Below are positions 53,783 to 62,778 of a stretch of DNA of 64,000 bases, piece after piece. Origin of the DNA: Akkermansiaceae bacterium (lineage in GTDB: Bacteria > Verrucomicrobiota > Verrucomicrobiia > Verrucomicrobiales > Akkermansiaceae); contig JAPKCM010000005.1 in assembly GCA_028822935.1 (NCBI GenBank), forward strand, positions 37,584-101,583, in the 5' to 3' direction. Position numbers and translations under genes: made by a program. A model generated the notes under the pieces. The model made no database searches. It saw only the letters and a program-made list of their open reading frames with translations, and had not been told where the DNA came from. Within the stretch, counting starts at the first letter, position 1. Each line of letters begins with the position of its first letter.

Positions 53783-54682
53783 ATGAAACGACTTCTCCCT
53801 CTCGCAGCTCCCCTTGTTCTCCTTGGTGTGGCGATCGGCATCAAGACCGAGACCTCCGCCCCGAAGGTCGAAAAAGTTTCGCCCGAACTGTGCGAAGAAT
53901 TCAATCTCGCTCCCTTTTACCAAAAGGCGCTCGTGATCGAATCCTTCCCCATTCTCTCGTCCGAAAAGGTCCCCGATGCCGCGCTCTATGAAGCAGCCAA
54001 CGTGATCCAGACGATGCTCAAAAACCGGCCCGACATTCTCCGCGAACTGGGGAAGAACAAGGTGCGCTACTCCATCATGTCGACTGGTGAACGCACCTGC
54101 GACATCCCGGAGCACTCCGACCTCAAGCCTTCCGTTTTCTGGAACCGGCGCGCCCGCGGATTGGGAGCAACCCCGCAGCGCCCGTCGGTTTCCTGTGGCG
54201 AAGAAAACCTCCTCGCCAATCCCGGCGATCCTTACGCGGCTGAATCGATCTGCGTGCACGAGTTCGCCCACGCCATTCACGACACCGCGATGGTCTCGCT
54301 CGATCCCACCTTCGACAAGCGCCTCGAGAAAACCTTCAAATCAGCGATGACGAAAGGCCTCTGGGCCGACAAATACGCCGCGACCAACAAACACGAATAC
54401 TGGGCCGAGTCCGTGCAGTCCTGGTTCGGCACAAACCGCGAAGACGACCACGATCATAACCACGTGAACACGCGCGCCGAGCTCGTGGAATACGACCCCG
54501 CCGTCGCAAAACTCTGTCAGGAAATCTTTGGCGATAACGACTGGGTCTACCTCCGTCCCGACCATCCCTCTCGAAAAAACGAGGTGCATCTCAAGGATCT
54601 CGATCGCTCAAAGCTCTCGAGCTTCCAGTGGTCCAAAAAAGAACAAGCGGACTACGACGCCTACTCGAAAAAAGATCGATAA
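53783..54682 (+). CDS. Secreted HExxH metallopeptidase-like protein
   Basis: A signal peptide or anchor (LLPLAAPLVLLGVAIGI) is followed by a 280-residue domain with HEFAHAIH at about 159-166 (HExxH zinc motif) and EYWAESVQSWF near 206, where the Glu could be the third ligand as in gluzincins. A DDHDHNH segment follows (about 220). ERTCDIPEHSDLKPSVFWN and the SVSCGEENLL region are distinctive. I cannot assign a named family. An exported zinc peptidase is inferred from the motif. It is a single gene. Confidence 0.72.
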   Translation: MKRLLPLAAPLVLLGVAIGIKTETSAPKVEKVSPELCEEFNLAPFYQKALVIESFPILSSEKVPDAALYEAANVIQTMLKNRPDILRELGKNKVRYSIMSTGERTCDIPEHSDLKPSVFWNRRARGLGATPQRPSVSCGEENLLANPGDPYAAESICVHEFAHAIHDTAMVSLDPTFDKRLEKTFKSAMTKGLWADKYAATNKHEYWAESVQSWFGTNREDDHDHNHVNTRAELVEYDPAVAKLCQEIFGDNDWVYLRPDHPSRKNEVHLKDLDRSKLSSFQWSKKEQADYDAYSKKDR

Positions 54683-54800
54683 CGTGCCCAGGATCCTCCC
54701 GCTACACACTTCCTCGATCTCATGGCACGGACCTTTGGCCCTTTGAGATGGTTATAAATCAACTCTGAGAGGAGACTTCGGAAAAGGAACTGGGTTGCCC

Positions 54801-56180
54801 TTATTTCGGCCGCTTCCCGTAAACATCCACTGCTTTGAGATGGAGGTGCTCAGGGGTTTTTCGGTCGAGGCCGAGCTTGAGGTAACGCGCGGTCACGGGA
54901 GATTTGAGAAGGACATCCCAAGCGGGTTGAGCTGACTCGCTGGCCCACCCCTTTTCCCAAGTAGTGCCATCGGATGACGTCCATAGCGTGAGGCTCTCGG
55001 CGCGGGCGACCTGGCTGCTTCGATTAGTAATGCGGAGGGCGCGGACTTCGCAGGCATCCTGAAGATCGATCACGATGTTCGCATCTTTTTCAGCAGCAGT
55101 ATGGAAAGCAAATCCGCCCTTGGCATGACGCCCTTTCATGAGCGTGAGGTAATCCTCGGGATTGCCGTGCTGCTCGGAGGACAAAGAATACCTCGCATGG
55201 TCGCGGCTGATGTTCGCACCGATCTCTTTTCCGGTCAGGACGGAATCAGCCGGTAAAATTTCGCGCAGCGGCATTCCCGCAACCCTCAGTCCATAGCGCC
55301 AGATCGCCTTGCCATTTGGTCCATCCGGATCGGTCTCGCGTGCTTCTTGAAAGAGAATCCAGGCCTCGGAAAGCTGATCTTGCGCCACCAGCGCGTGGGC
55401 TTTTGCTCCGAGAATGAGGGCGCGCTGCTCCGAGCTGTGACGGGAAACGGAGAGAAGGCGGTCTGCTTCCGTAACTGCTTCCACGAGCTTCCCTTCTTTG
55501 ATGAGACCACTCACGCGCCGCATGAATTCCCAGTTCCCAAATCCAAGGCGCGCCTGCCAACCGGTCGAATCATCGGGGTCGACCGCTTTTAGTTGCTCGA
55601 TGATTTTCGGTTCGTCGTCGAGTGGAAGTTCGATCAAACGGCTGAGCGCCTCGAGTTCTCCTTCACGCTTCTTTTCTTCACGCGCTTTTACGATGGCCGC
55701 GAGGAAATCGCGTCGCAGAGCCGCATGACCAAGGACCTCGCGAATCTCTGCGGTGACGAGCGACGCCGAAACCAGCTCACGCATTTCCCGGCCCTGAATC
55801 GTTTTCAAAAGATGCCCATCGTTTCCGAAAATCTGAATCGCAGGGAAGGTCCGCACGGTCCCGCGCTTCCATCCTTTGAGTTTCTCGACCTGCGCCTTCG
55901 CCTCTTCCTCGCTAAGCTGCTGACCCAAGTGGATCTCGGTGAGAATAACCTCATCCGGAAGGGACTCGCGAAACGCCGCACTCTCCCAAATCTTCTCTCG
56001 GAAGATTCGGCTCGCGGGGTGCCACGAGCTGCCATGAACGTAGATCACGAAAGGACATTTTTCCTTCTCGGCGAGCGCGGAGGCTCCCGTAAAATCTTCA
56101 CCCGTCTTTGGGGCCGCGTTGAGGACGAATGGAACGACTAGCGCGGCCAGGATGAGACCATTAGTTCTTCTTGTGGCCAT
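54801..56180 (-). CDS. Secreted thioredoxin-like plus discoidin-like protein lacking CxxC
   Basis: A signal peptide (LILAALVVPFVLNAA) precedes a thioredoxin-like domain (about 25-140: CPFVIYVHGSSWHPASRIF, then TFPAIQIFGNDG). The redox site has SSWHPAS in place of WCxxC, so disulfide chemistry is unlikely. A helical TPR-like stretch (about 150-300) and a C-terminal discoidin-like domain (about 330-456: VIDLQDACEVRALRITN, VTARYLKLGLD) follow. The start overlaps the upstream gene by 20 nt. Function unknown; carbohydrate or surface binding is inferred from the discoidin part. Confidence 0.75.
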   Translation of the reverse strand: MATRRTNGLILAALVVPFVLNAAPKTGEDFTGASALAEKEKCPFVIYVHGSSWHPASRIFREKIWESAAFRESLPDEVILTEIHLGQQLSEEEAKAQVEKLKGWKRGTVRTFPAIQIFGNDGHLLKTIQGREMRELVSASLVTAEIREVLGHAALRRDFLAAIVKAREEKKREGELEALSRLIELPLDDEPKIIEQLKAVDPDDSTGWQARLGFGNWEFMRRVSGLIKEGKLVEAVTEADRLLSVSRHSSEQRALILGAKAHALVAQDQLSEAWILFQEARETDPDGPNGKAIWRYGLRVAGMPLREILPADSVLTGKEIGANISRDHARYSLSSEQHGNPEDYLTLMKGRHAKGGFAFHTAAEKDANIVIDLQDACEVRALRITNRSSQVARAESLTLWTSSDGTTWEKGWASESAQPAWDVLLKSPVTARYLKLGLDRKTPEHLHLKAVDVYGKRPK

Positions 56181-58185
56181 AGACGTGGAGTTTGTGAAAG
56201 TGGAGTGAGGGCTGTGAAGGATGAATCACGCGGACGAATCCGGCGTCAATTTTTTGATCGGATAGGTCGATACGCTGGACCTGAGAGACCTTCGAAAAGG
56301 TGTGCACCGATTTCCAGTTCTCGCCGTCGATTGAGGTCTCGATTTGCGCGCCATTGAGACGACCGACGTTTCCGCCGCGCGTGACAATCACGACTCCGGT
56401 GACGCGGCCATAATTTCCCAACTGAACCGTCGCGGTGGCGGGTGTGGCATCGGTATGAAAGTCGCCGCCGTGTTCCTCGATCACGCCCCAGTGACGGCTC
56501 GGATTGTCCCATCGGTTTCCCGGTTTCTGGATTCCAAAGGTGCCGCCCGAGCTGAGCAGGATCCCAGGGAAGGTCTCCGGAGAAATCGGATGCGACTCGT
56601 AGTTCTTGGAGGTGAGCTTTCCAATGTATTGGAAGGTCGCCTTGTCTCCGCGCTTCGCCGCCTGCGGAAGAACGGTTCTGGCAAGGGTGTCGGTGACATT
56701 ACTGAGGTCGGCTCCCTTTTGCTTGGAAAGAGTTTGGGCAATCGCGGTCATGAATTGACTCAGCCGTTTTTCGTCGTCGCCCACTCGCTCCATCTGGAGC
56801 GCGAGAATGTCGGGCGTGAAAAGGTTCTTTTCGGCATGCGCTCCGAAGGCATCGACGATGAAGGCGTCCTGCTCTTTGCTCTCTTTTCCAATGAGCGCGA
56901 CTTGCTTGGAAAGGTCGCCCCGGAAATCCCAGCGGCCCAGGCCCCAATCGGAAACCGCCTTTTGAAAAGAGAGCAGAATCTTCCGGCGTTCGTCGGAGCG
57001 ATCCTCGCCCTTCGGAAGAACCTGCGGATAAACGTGCTTGTTTAGGAGATAAAAGGAAATCTCTCCACTGAGGGGCGCAAGCATTTTGAGGACATCCTGA
57101 TGGAGCTCCTGCCAGTCTTTTTCGTGAGCCTTGCTCTCGGTGAGGACATCGACCGAGTGCTGCCAATTTTCCCACGCAAGTGGATGATCGAGGCGCGCGA
57201 CACGGGAAATTTCCCGGGCCTTGGTCACGTTTCCCTTCGCTAAATAGTAGGACGACAGTCGGCGCAGGTCGGCCGACTTCCGGGTCGCGGCGACATCTTG
57301 CTGCGCCTTGGTGTTGAGCATATGCCAACCCCAACTGCCATGATGAAACGAGGTATGAAGTCCTCGTTTCCAGGAAAGGCTGTAGGCCGGTTGCCAGTGT
57401 CCGGGCTTCGTTAAAATGGCGTAGGCGCAATGACCGGGCTCGCCCATCGTCACTCCCGGGACGCCATTTGCGAGCGCCGCGGCGGCGCCGAAGTTCGACA
57501 AGGACCCGCACACACCGCCGACGTTGCGCACGACTTCGGCATAGCTTTCCCAACTTTCCTGAAAGGGATGGTAGTAAAGAGGACCGTGGATCGAATCGCC
57601 AAAGGGGTTGTGCAAAATCCAGCGCGCATACCAGCAAGCGCCGGTGTAAGCCTCGGAGGGAAGACAGACTTCCTGATTGTGATACTCCATCGATTCCGCG
57701 GAGTTGAAGCCGCCGTGTTGGACGCCCCGGGCGAGGTAGCGTCGCTCGAAGACGCTGAGGTTTTCATACATCGCGTTGAGGAAGCCGAACTTCCACTTGT
57801 CGCGGAAGTAGGAATAACGTCGGACCACTTCCGTGGAATCGTATTTTTTCCCGGGGCCTTCGAGGGCACAAGCCGTCGCCATCGCTCGGTCGAGGGGACG
57901 AGCGCTTAGATCGGGATCCCCTTTCCAAAGCGCAAAAAGATGAGTCACGGTTTTCGAGGGATCGCTCAGCGGGCCGGAATCGAGCAGCTCGTGCTGCCAA
58001 TCCGGGGAGGCGAAGAACGCTTTTGAAAAGGTCGCCGCTTCAGGGCCTTCGAGGGCCGCTCCTTGAATGATCTTTTGGGCTTCAAGCTTGAGAAGCTCAT
58101 TTGCCGACGGCAGAGCGTGAAGGAGGAACGCGGAGGCAAGGAAGATTCCGAACGCGACGCAACTTGGTTTTCGAGAGAAATTCAT
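56161..58185 (-). CDS. Transglutaminase-like secreted protein with discoidin domain
   Basis: ATG 58185 starts a signal peptide (FGIFLASAFLLHA); the frame upstream to 58305 looks non-coding. The central region (about 150-280) has NVGGVCGSLSNFGAAAALAN and TMGEPGHCAYAIL, which fit the Cys and His of a transglutaminase-like cysteine fold. Helical repeats follow (about 310-530). The C-terminus is an F5/8-type discoidin domain (about 540-674: TVQLGNYGRVTGVVIVTRGG, then NWKSVHTF, GFVRVIH). Its stop overlaps the next gene by 20 nt, so the two products are probably made together. Confidence 0.72.
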   Translation of the reverse strand: MNFSRKPSCVAFGIFLASAFLLHALPSANELLKLEAQKIIQGAALEGPEAATFSKAFFASPDWQHELLDSGPLSDPSKTVTHLFALWKGDPDLSARPLDRAMATACALEGPGKKYDSTEVVRRYSYFRDKWKFGFLNAMYENLSVFERRYLARGVQHGGFNSAESMEYHNQEVCLPSEAYTGACWYARWILHNPFGDSIHGPLYYHPFQESWESYAEVVRNVGGVCGSLSNFGAAAALANGVPGVTMGEPGHCAYAILTKPGHWQPAYSLSWKRGLHTSFHHGSWGWHMLNTKAQQDVAATRKSADLRRLSSYYLAKGNVTKAREISRVARLDHPLAWENWQHSVDVLTESKAHEKDWQELHQDVLKMLAPLSGEISFYLLNKHVYPQVLPKGEDRSDERRKILLSFQKAVSDWGLGRWDFRGDLSKQVALIGKESKEQDAFIVDAFGAHAEKNLFTPDILALQMERVGDDEKRLSQFMTAIAQTLSKQKGADLSNVTDTLARTVLPQAAKRGDKATFQYIGKLTSKNYESHPISPETFPGILLSSGGTFGIQKPGNRWDNPSRHWGVIEEHGGDFHTDATPATATVQLGNYGRVTGVVIVTRGGNVGRLNGAQIETSIDGENWKSVHTFSKVSQVQRIDLSDQKIDAGFVRVIHPSQPSLHFHKLHVYGHKKN

Positions 58186-58343
58186 GGTCGGGGATCTTCT
58201 CAGACGTTCATCGAAAGGGTTTTCTTTCTCAAAAAATGTATCGAATCGATCATTTCTGCGCAAGCTGGATGATGAGGGGGAGATTTGAGAGGCCACGATA
58301 ATCACTAGACGAATGAGAATTTCTCATTGAAGGTCTCTTCGTC

Positions 58344-58793
58344 ATGAACAAGAAATCATTTCTGATCGGAGCATTTGCCCTCGTCATCGCCGTGGCCGTT
58401 CCCTCACTCGCGCAGAATGCCAAGGACCCCGCCGTTCCTAAGGACGTCGCGGCAGCGCCCAAGGATGCCGAGAAGACCAAGTCCGGCTTGAAGTCCAAGG
58501 TTCTCAAGAAAGGCAAAGGCGCCAAGCCCGAGGCCACCGACACCGTGACAGTGCATTACTCTGGCTGGACCACCGACGGCAAGTTGTTCGATAGCTCCGT
58601 CAAACGCGGAAGCCCTGCAAGCTTCCCGCTCAATCGCGTCATCAAGGGATGGACCGAAGGCCTTCAGCTCATGGAAATCGGCGAAAAGCGGCGCTTCTGG
58701 ATACCTGCAAACCTTGCCTACGGAAATAGCCCTGGTGGCGGACGTCCCGGCGGCCTTTTGGTCTTCGATGTCGAGTTGCTCAGCATCAAGTAA
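58344..58793 (+). CDS. Secreted FKBP-type peptidyl-prolyl isomerase
   Basis: A signal peptide (ends PSLAQ) and a Lys/Pro/Ala linker precede one FKBP domain (about 55-149): DTVTVHYSGWTTDGKLFDSS, FPLNRVIKGWTEGLQLM, and the C-terminal RPGGLLVFDVELLSI. It catalyses cis-trans isomerisation of prolyl bonds, here in the periplasm. PANLAYGNSPGGGRPGG corresponds to the usual P.ELAYG loop. It is monocistronic and convergent with the OmpA lipoprotein gene. Confidence 0.93.
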   Translation: MNKKSFLIGAFALVIAVAVPSLAQNAKDPAVPKDVAAAPKDAEKTKSGLKSKVLKKGKGAKPEATDTVTVHYSGWTTDGKLFDSSVKRGSPASFPLNRVIKGWTEGLQLMEIGEKRRFWIPANLAYGNSPGGGRPGGLLVFDVELLSIK

Positions 58794-58821
58794 GCACCCT
58801 CTTTTTTACCGGGGTGATCTT

Positions 58822-59496
58822 TTAGCCTCTCAGCGGAGAGAGCTGAATCGTGACGCGGCGGTTAAGCTGACGTCCATTCGCGCTGCCGTTGCTCGATACC
58901 GGCTCATCAGGTCCACGACCGATGACATTGAAGCGACGGGAATCGACCCGTTGATCCCTCAGGTAGTCGGCGACATTCGTAGCCCGAGTCTCCGAAAGGC
59001 GGTAGTTGTAACTCCGCCCGCCTACATTGTCGGTGTGACCAGTGACATCGACCAAGGTCTTATTATACTTATTGACGACTCTCGCAACCGATCCGAGGAC
59101 AGCAAAGAAGTCTGGGCTGATGCGCGCTTCGCCAGTTGGGAAGGTGACATCGCCCGGCATATTGAGAACCACCCGGTCGCCTTGTCGCGAGACACTCACG
59201 CCCGTGCCTTGCAGCTCAGAGCGAAGTTCGGCTTCCTGCTTGTCCATGTAGTTTCCGATTCCACCGCCGGCGAGAGCTCCGATTCCCGCTCCGAGAAGAG
59301 CGCGCTGACGGCTGTCAGTTCCACCGTCTCCGGTGAGCGCGCCGATTGCCGCTCCGAGCGCCCCCCCAATGACGGCGCCGTTGGTGGTCTTAGACGGTTG
59401 GGTTTTTCCGGTGTAGGGATTCACAGTCTGCTGACATGAAGCAAGGGTCAGAGCCGCAACTAGAGAAGACACAATGGCTTTCGCAGTAATTTGCAT
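58822..59496 (-). CDS. OmpA-family lipoprotein with glycine-zipper segment
   Basis: The lipobox LTLASC (Cys about 21) marks a lipoprotein. A glycine-zipper region (about 40-85: GAVIGGALGAAIGALTG and GAGIGALAGGGIGNYM) precedes an OmpA peptidoglycan-binding domain (about 115-222: DVTGHTDNVGGRSYNYRLSE, then RATNVADYL, GRQLNRRVTI). This is the common YiaD-like layout. ATG 59496 is preferred to the frame start at 59514. It likely links the outer membrane to murein. Confidence 0.92.
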   Translation of the reverse strand: MQITAKAIVSSLVAALTLASCQQTVNPYTGKTQPSKTTNGAVIGGALGAAIGALTGDGGTDSRQRALLGAGIGALAGGGIGNYMDKQEAELRSELQGTGVSVSRQGDRVVLNMPGDVTFPTGEARISPDFFAVLGSVARVVNKYNKTLVDVTGHTDNVGGRSYNYRLSETRATNVADYLRDQRVDSRRFNVIGRGPDEPVSSNGSANGRQLNRRVTIQLSPLRG

Positions 59497-59629
59497 GGTC
59501 GTAAAATAGATCATTTGGGCTGGAATGCAAAAGGTGATTCACCTTTGGACCAGAACGATGGCCGACAGTGCTGACCAAAACAAAATCCGTGACAGCGCAA
59601 ATTTCTCGTTCCCAAGCCTCCGATCCTCC

Positions 59630-59667
59630 AAAAAAATAACCCCTCCCGCCAAAAGACAAGAGGGGTT
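59630..59667 (-). terminator. Rho-independent terminator
   Basis: On the minus strand AACCCCTC pairs with GAGGGGTT (59667-59660 and 59645-59638), followed by ATTTTTTT. It ends the 211-aa gene 25 nt after its stop. A second palindrome (gcgctgt/acagcgc, 59683-59702) overlaps that stop codon. Confidence 0.8.
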
Positions 59668-59691
59668 GAAAATTCCTAAGCGCGCTGTTTT

Positions 59692-60327
59692 TTACAGCGC
59701 TGAGATCGCGCGCCAGACTTGCTTGCGAATCTGGGGAAGATGGGGATTCCCGAGGTTACGCGATTCCACCGCTTTCACCACTTGATCCGCGACATAGCCA
59801 GCGAGCGCTTCCATGCGACCGAGCAGCTGATCCCGGCGATACTTCGCAAAGCTCAATCCCTGCACCAGTTCCGTGAGCGTCTCTTGCAGTGAGGACATCC
59901 TTTGAGCATCAAGTCCACTGAGCGGCTGATCCTCTTCACCCAGAAGAGGAGCCATCATCTCAAAGAAAGGCTCGGCCATGGTATTCAGACGTTTGTATTC
60001 CTTCTCCGCTTCCACCAACTCAACCTTCAAGAAATTCATTCCCGTGAGGTTCTCTCGCAGAGATTCCTGAATGAGGTCGAACTCGCGTTCGCCAATCTCG
60101 CCACTTCCAATGACATCGCGGCAGCGATCCAGGCAGGCAGTCAGGGCGTGGTCGGGGATTTCATCGCAAGCGCGAACCGAAAGAGTGGGTTCGTCAGCCT
60201 TAAAGCTTTCAGTCATCCGCTCAGTGAGCGAGCTAACGCGGGTCGTACCAGAGTCCTGGCCCACCGCAGGGTTTTGGTAACAGAAAGAGTTCTGTGACAT
60301 CGTGAAGTTGGAATTGTGTTTCTTCAT
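59692..60327 (-). CDS. Protein of unknown function, helical
   Basis: This 211-residue soluble protein has no signal peptide or membrane segment. A Cys-containing stretch (VRACDEIPDHALTACLDRC, about 52-70) is followed by long amphipathic helices (about 80-200: LKVELVEAEKEYKRLNTMAE, LQETLTELVQGLSFAKYRR). I recognise no family. It ends at a strong terminator and is divergent from the winged-helix regulator with a shared AT-rich spacer, so it may be a target of that regulator. Confidence 0.7.
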   Translation of the reverse strand: MKKHNSNFTMSQNSFCYQNPAVGQDSGTTRVSSLTERMTESFKADEPTLSVRACDEIPDHALTACLDRCRDVIGSGEIGEREFDLIQESLRENLTGMNFLKVELVEAEKEYKRLNTMAEPFFEMMAPLLGEEDQPLSGLDAQRMSSLQETLTELVQGLSFAKYRRDQLLGRMEALAGYVADQVVKAVESRNLGNPHLPQIRKQVWRAISAL

Positions 60328-60497
60328 CGTAGCGTCGGGGTGGTTCTTTTTGAGTGCCGAATTAGCACTAGCGAAAAATTAGTCAAAACAGGGTCTCTCG
60401 ACAAGGACATCTTAGATTTTTTCTAATTTTATTTCCTCGATATCAACCAAAGCTAATTAAACTTGCGCAATTTTTTAAAAAATACTAGTATTTGGCC
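60328..60497. promoter_or_regulatory. AT-rich divergent promoter region
   Basis: This 170-nt spacer is far more AT-rich than the surroundings (tttaaaaaatactagtat next to the regulator start; attttttctaattttattt near 60416). It must hold promoters for both divergent genes. No exact operator can be assigned. Confidence 0.55.
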
Positions 60498-60983
60498 ATG
60501 GAACAGCCCTCCAAATTAGTAAATATCGCCGACGAGCTGTGGAAGCTTAGCACCGAAGAACTAGAGGGATTCCTTGAAGTAATCTCTAAGATTATTGAAA
60601 CAAAAGCAATTCTGCGCAACACGGCCGAGGGCAGTGCTACCAATCAGGACCGCGCTGCGGCCGATGATTTACGCGAAATTAGACGCGCTTTAGAGGATAC
60701 TAATATTACGCTATCGGGTCCCGAGTCTGTCTTGCTTGCCTCCTTTTATAAAGAGCTCGAAGGCGCCGAATCTCTTGATACCCGCGCCCTTAATATTACG
60801 CTCGACAGCTACGCCCGGAAGCCCTCGAACACCACGACCACCATCGAAAATCTCGAAAAAAAGGGCCATATTGAACTTATGAAAGGCGCAAACCCTCACG
60901 CTCATAAGACCTTCCGCCTCACCGAGAGCGGAAAGAACGAGGGCCGCGCCCTCCTCGATCGCATCGCACGATCGAGCGACTAA
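60498..60983 (+). CDS. Winged-helix (MarR-like) transcriptional regulator
   Basis: The N-terminal helices (about 1-70) precede a winged-helix domain (about 75-155: LSGPESVLLASFYKEL, NTTTTIENLEKKGHIEL, HKTFRLTESGKNEGRALLD). TTTIENLEKKGHIEL has the recognition-helix and wing pattern of MarR-like proteins. ATG 60498 is preferred to TTG 60492. The first half uses many A/T-ending codons (e.g. aatattacgcta), unlike its neighbours, which hints at a different origin. The target is unknown, perhaps its divergent neighbour. Confidence 0.68.
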   Translation: MEQPSKLVNIADELWKLSTEELEGFLEVISKIIETKAILRNTAEGSATNQDRAAADDLREIRRALEDTNITLSGPESVLLASFYKELEGAESLDTRALNITLDSYARKPSNTTTTIENLEKKGHIELMKGANPHAHKTFRLTESGKNEGRALLDRIARSSD

Positions 60984-61136
60984 CGCTCGTTTGTAGCCGC
61001 TCGCTAAATTAGTCTTCCTTGCGAGCACCTGAAATCGCGGCAATTGCCTCGATTTCACCTTTTAATAAGGAGCGCCTCTCGCTATTCCTCCCTCGGCCTT
61101 CCGGCACAATCCTCATTCACCGCATCCCATAAGACC

Positions 61137-62420
61137 ATGCCTATCAAAATTGAAATGCCCAAGCTCTCGGACACCATGGAAGAAGGCACCGTTGTCCGCT
61201 GGCTCAAGAAGGAAGGTGAAGAAGTCGAAATCGGTGACATCATCGCCGAGATCGAAACCGATAAGGCCACCATGGAAATGGAAGCTTTTGACGAAGGCAC
61301 CCTTTCCTCCATCTCCGTGCCCGAAGGTGGCAAGGCCCCCGTCGGCTCGGTCATCGCGATCCTCTTAGAAGACGGCGAGTCTGCCGATGACTCCTCCGCC
61401 GCTTCCTCCGCCCCGGCACCTGCCGCCGCGCCCGCACCCACCCCTGCTGCCGAAACTCCGGCCGCTGTCGCTGCACCAGTTGCTGCTGCCACCGCTTCCA
61501 ATGATGGTGGACGTCTCAAAGTTTCTCCGCTCGCTCGTAAGATCGCTGCGGCCGAGGGCATCGACCTCTCGACGATCACCGGCACCGGCCCTGGAGGTCG
61601 CATTATCAAAACCGATCTCTCTGGCGCAGCCGCCTCGGCTCCTGCCGCGGCAACTCCTGCTCCCGTCGCCGCACCGACCCCTGCCCCAGCGAAGGCCGCA
61701 CCGGTTCCTCTTTCCCCCGTCGCCACCGGCGAAGACAAAAGGGTCGAGCTTTCCTCCATGCGGAAGATCATCGCCGGCCGCCTCCTCCTTTCCAAAACGA
61801 CGATCCCGCACTTCTATCTTCACCTCGAGGTCGACGCCGCCCCGCTCATGGAATTGCGCAAGCAGATCAATGCCCAGTCCGAGGCGTCCCACGGCAACAA
61901 GTATTCCGTGAACGACTTCGTCGTCAAAGCGCTCATCAACGCCTCCGTGGCCGTCCCCGAAGCCAATGCTTCTTTCAATGGCGACCACATCGTCCAGTTC
62001 GCCCACGTTGGCATCTCCGTCGCGATCGCTGTTGAAGACGGTCTCGTCACGCCCGTCGTGAAGAACGCCGAGCAGAAGTCCCTCCTCCAGATCTCCAAGG
62101 AGATCAAGGAAATGGCCGTGCGTGCCCGCGACAAAAAACTCATGCCGAATGAATTCGATGGCGGCACCGTCACCATCTCGAACCTCGGTGCATGGGGCAT
62201 CGAATCCTTCGATGCCATCGTCAATCCACCACAAGCAGCGATCCTCAGCGTCGGCGGCATCATCGAAAAGCCCGTCGTCAAAGATGGCGCGATCGTTCCC
62301 GGTCTCCGCATGAACCTCGGCGTCAGCTGCGACCACCGCGTCGTCGACGGAGCCGTCGCCGCGAAGTTCCTAGGCGAGATCAAGCGCCTCATCGAAAACC
62401 CAGCTCTTATGTTGGTGTAG
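61137..62420 (+). CDS. Pyruvate dehydrogenase E2 (dihydrolipoamide acetyltransferase)
   Basis: The N-terminal lipoyl domain has ETDKATMEMEAF with lipoylated K43. An Ala/Pro linker (about 85-120) precedes an E3-binding domain (about 122-160: VSPLARKIAAAEGIDLS). A second linker leads to the catalytic domain (about 200-427), ending in the CDHRVVDGA active-site motif (His about 398). It transfers acetyl groups to CoA. The single lipoyl domain fits the common bacterial PDH E2. ATG 61137 starts at the lipoyl domain. No E1 or E3 gene is adjacent. Confidence 0.93.
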   Translation: MPIKIEMPKLSDTMEEGTVVRWLKKEGEEVEIGDIIAEIETDKATMEMEAFDEGTLSSISVPEGGKAPVGSVIAILLEDGESADDSSAASSAPAPAAAPAPTPAAETPAAVAAPVAAATASNDGGRLKVSPLARKIAAAEGIDLSTITGTGPGGRIIKTDLSGAAASAPAAATPAPVAAPTPAPAKAAPVPLSPVATGEDKRVELSSMRKIIAGRLLLSKTTIPHFYLHLEVDAAPLMELRKQINAQSEASHGNKYSVNDFVVKALINASVAVPEANASFNGDHIVQFAHVGISVAIAVEDGLVTPVVKNAEQKSLLQISKEIKEMAVRARDKKLMPNEFDGGTVTISNLGAWGIESFDAIVNPPQAAILSVGGIIEKPVVKDGAIVPGLRMNLGVSCDHRVVDGAVAAKFLGEIKRLIENPALMLV

Positions 62421-62470
62421 TCAGTGGACTAAAATTGGATGACGGAGGTCAGAACTCACGAATCAGACTG

Positions 62471-62731
62471 ATGGGAGGCTCGCAAATCAGACGATCATCA
62501 CGGTCCGTCGCGATGAACCTCCGTGAAGGGTGGGCGAAACGCCGCTACGAAGCTCACTTCATCTCAAAGCTGACCGATTGCGACGGCGAAAACTCAGAAA
62601 CCGATCCCTCTTTGGATTTCGCAAAGGACTGCGCCTACCTCACTCTGGAAGCCCATCAAGCTCTGACCGAAACGAACCGCTCAATCGGTCGAATGCTCAA
62701 GCAGCCAGAGAAGTGGGTCCTCAAACCCTGA
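62471..62731 (+). pseudogene. N-terminally truncated four-helix-bundle (23S rRNA IVS-type) protein
   Basis: The frame reads SQIRRSSRSVAMNLREGWAK, then RRYEAHFISKLTDCDGE and AKDCAYLTLEAHQAL, which matches the four-helix-bundle family usually named for 23S rRNA intervening sequences. The usual first 30-40 residues are missing and upstream in-frame sequence does not supply them. There is no rRNA here. It is probably a decayed copy, 50 nt after the E2 stop. Confidence 0.65.
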
Positions 62732-62778
62732 CCGCCACCCTCCGAAATCCGACCTCCGACCACCGACCATCCTCCCCC

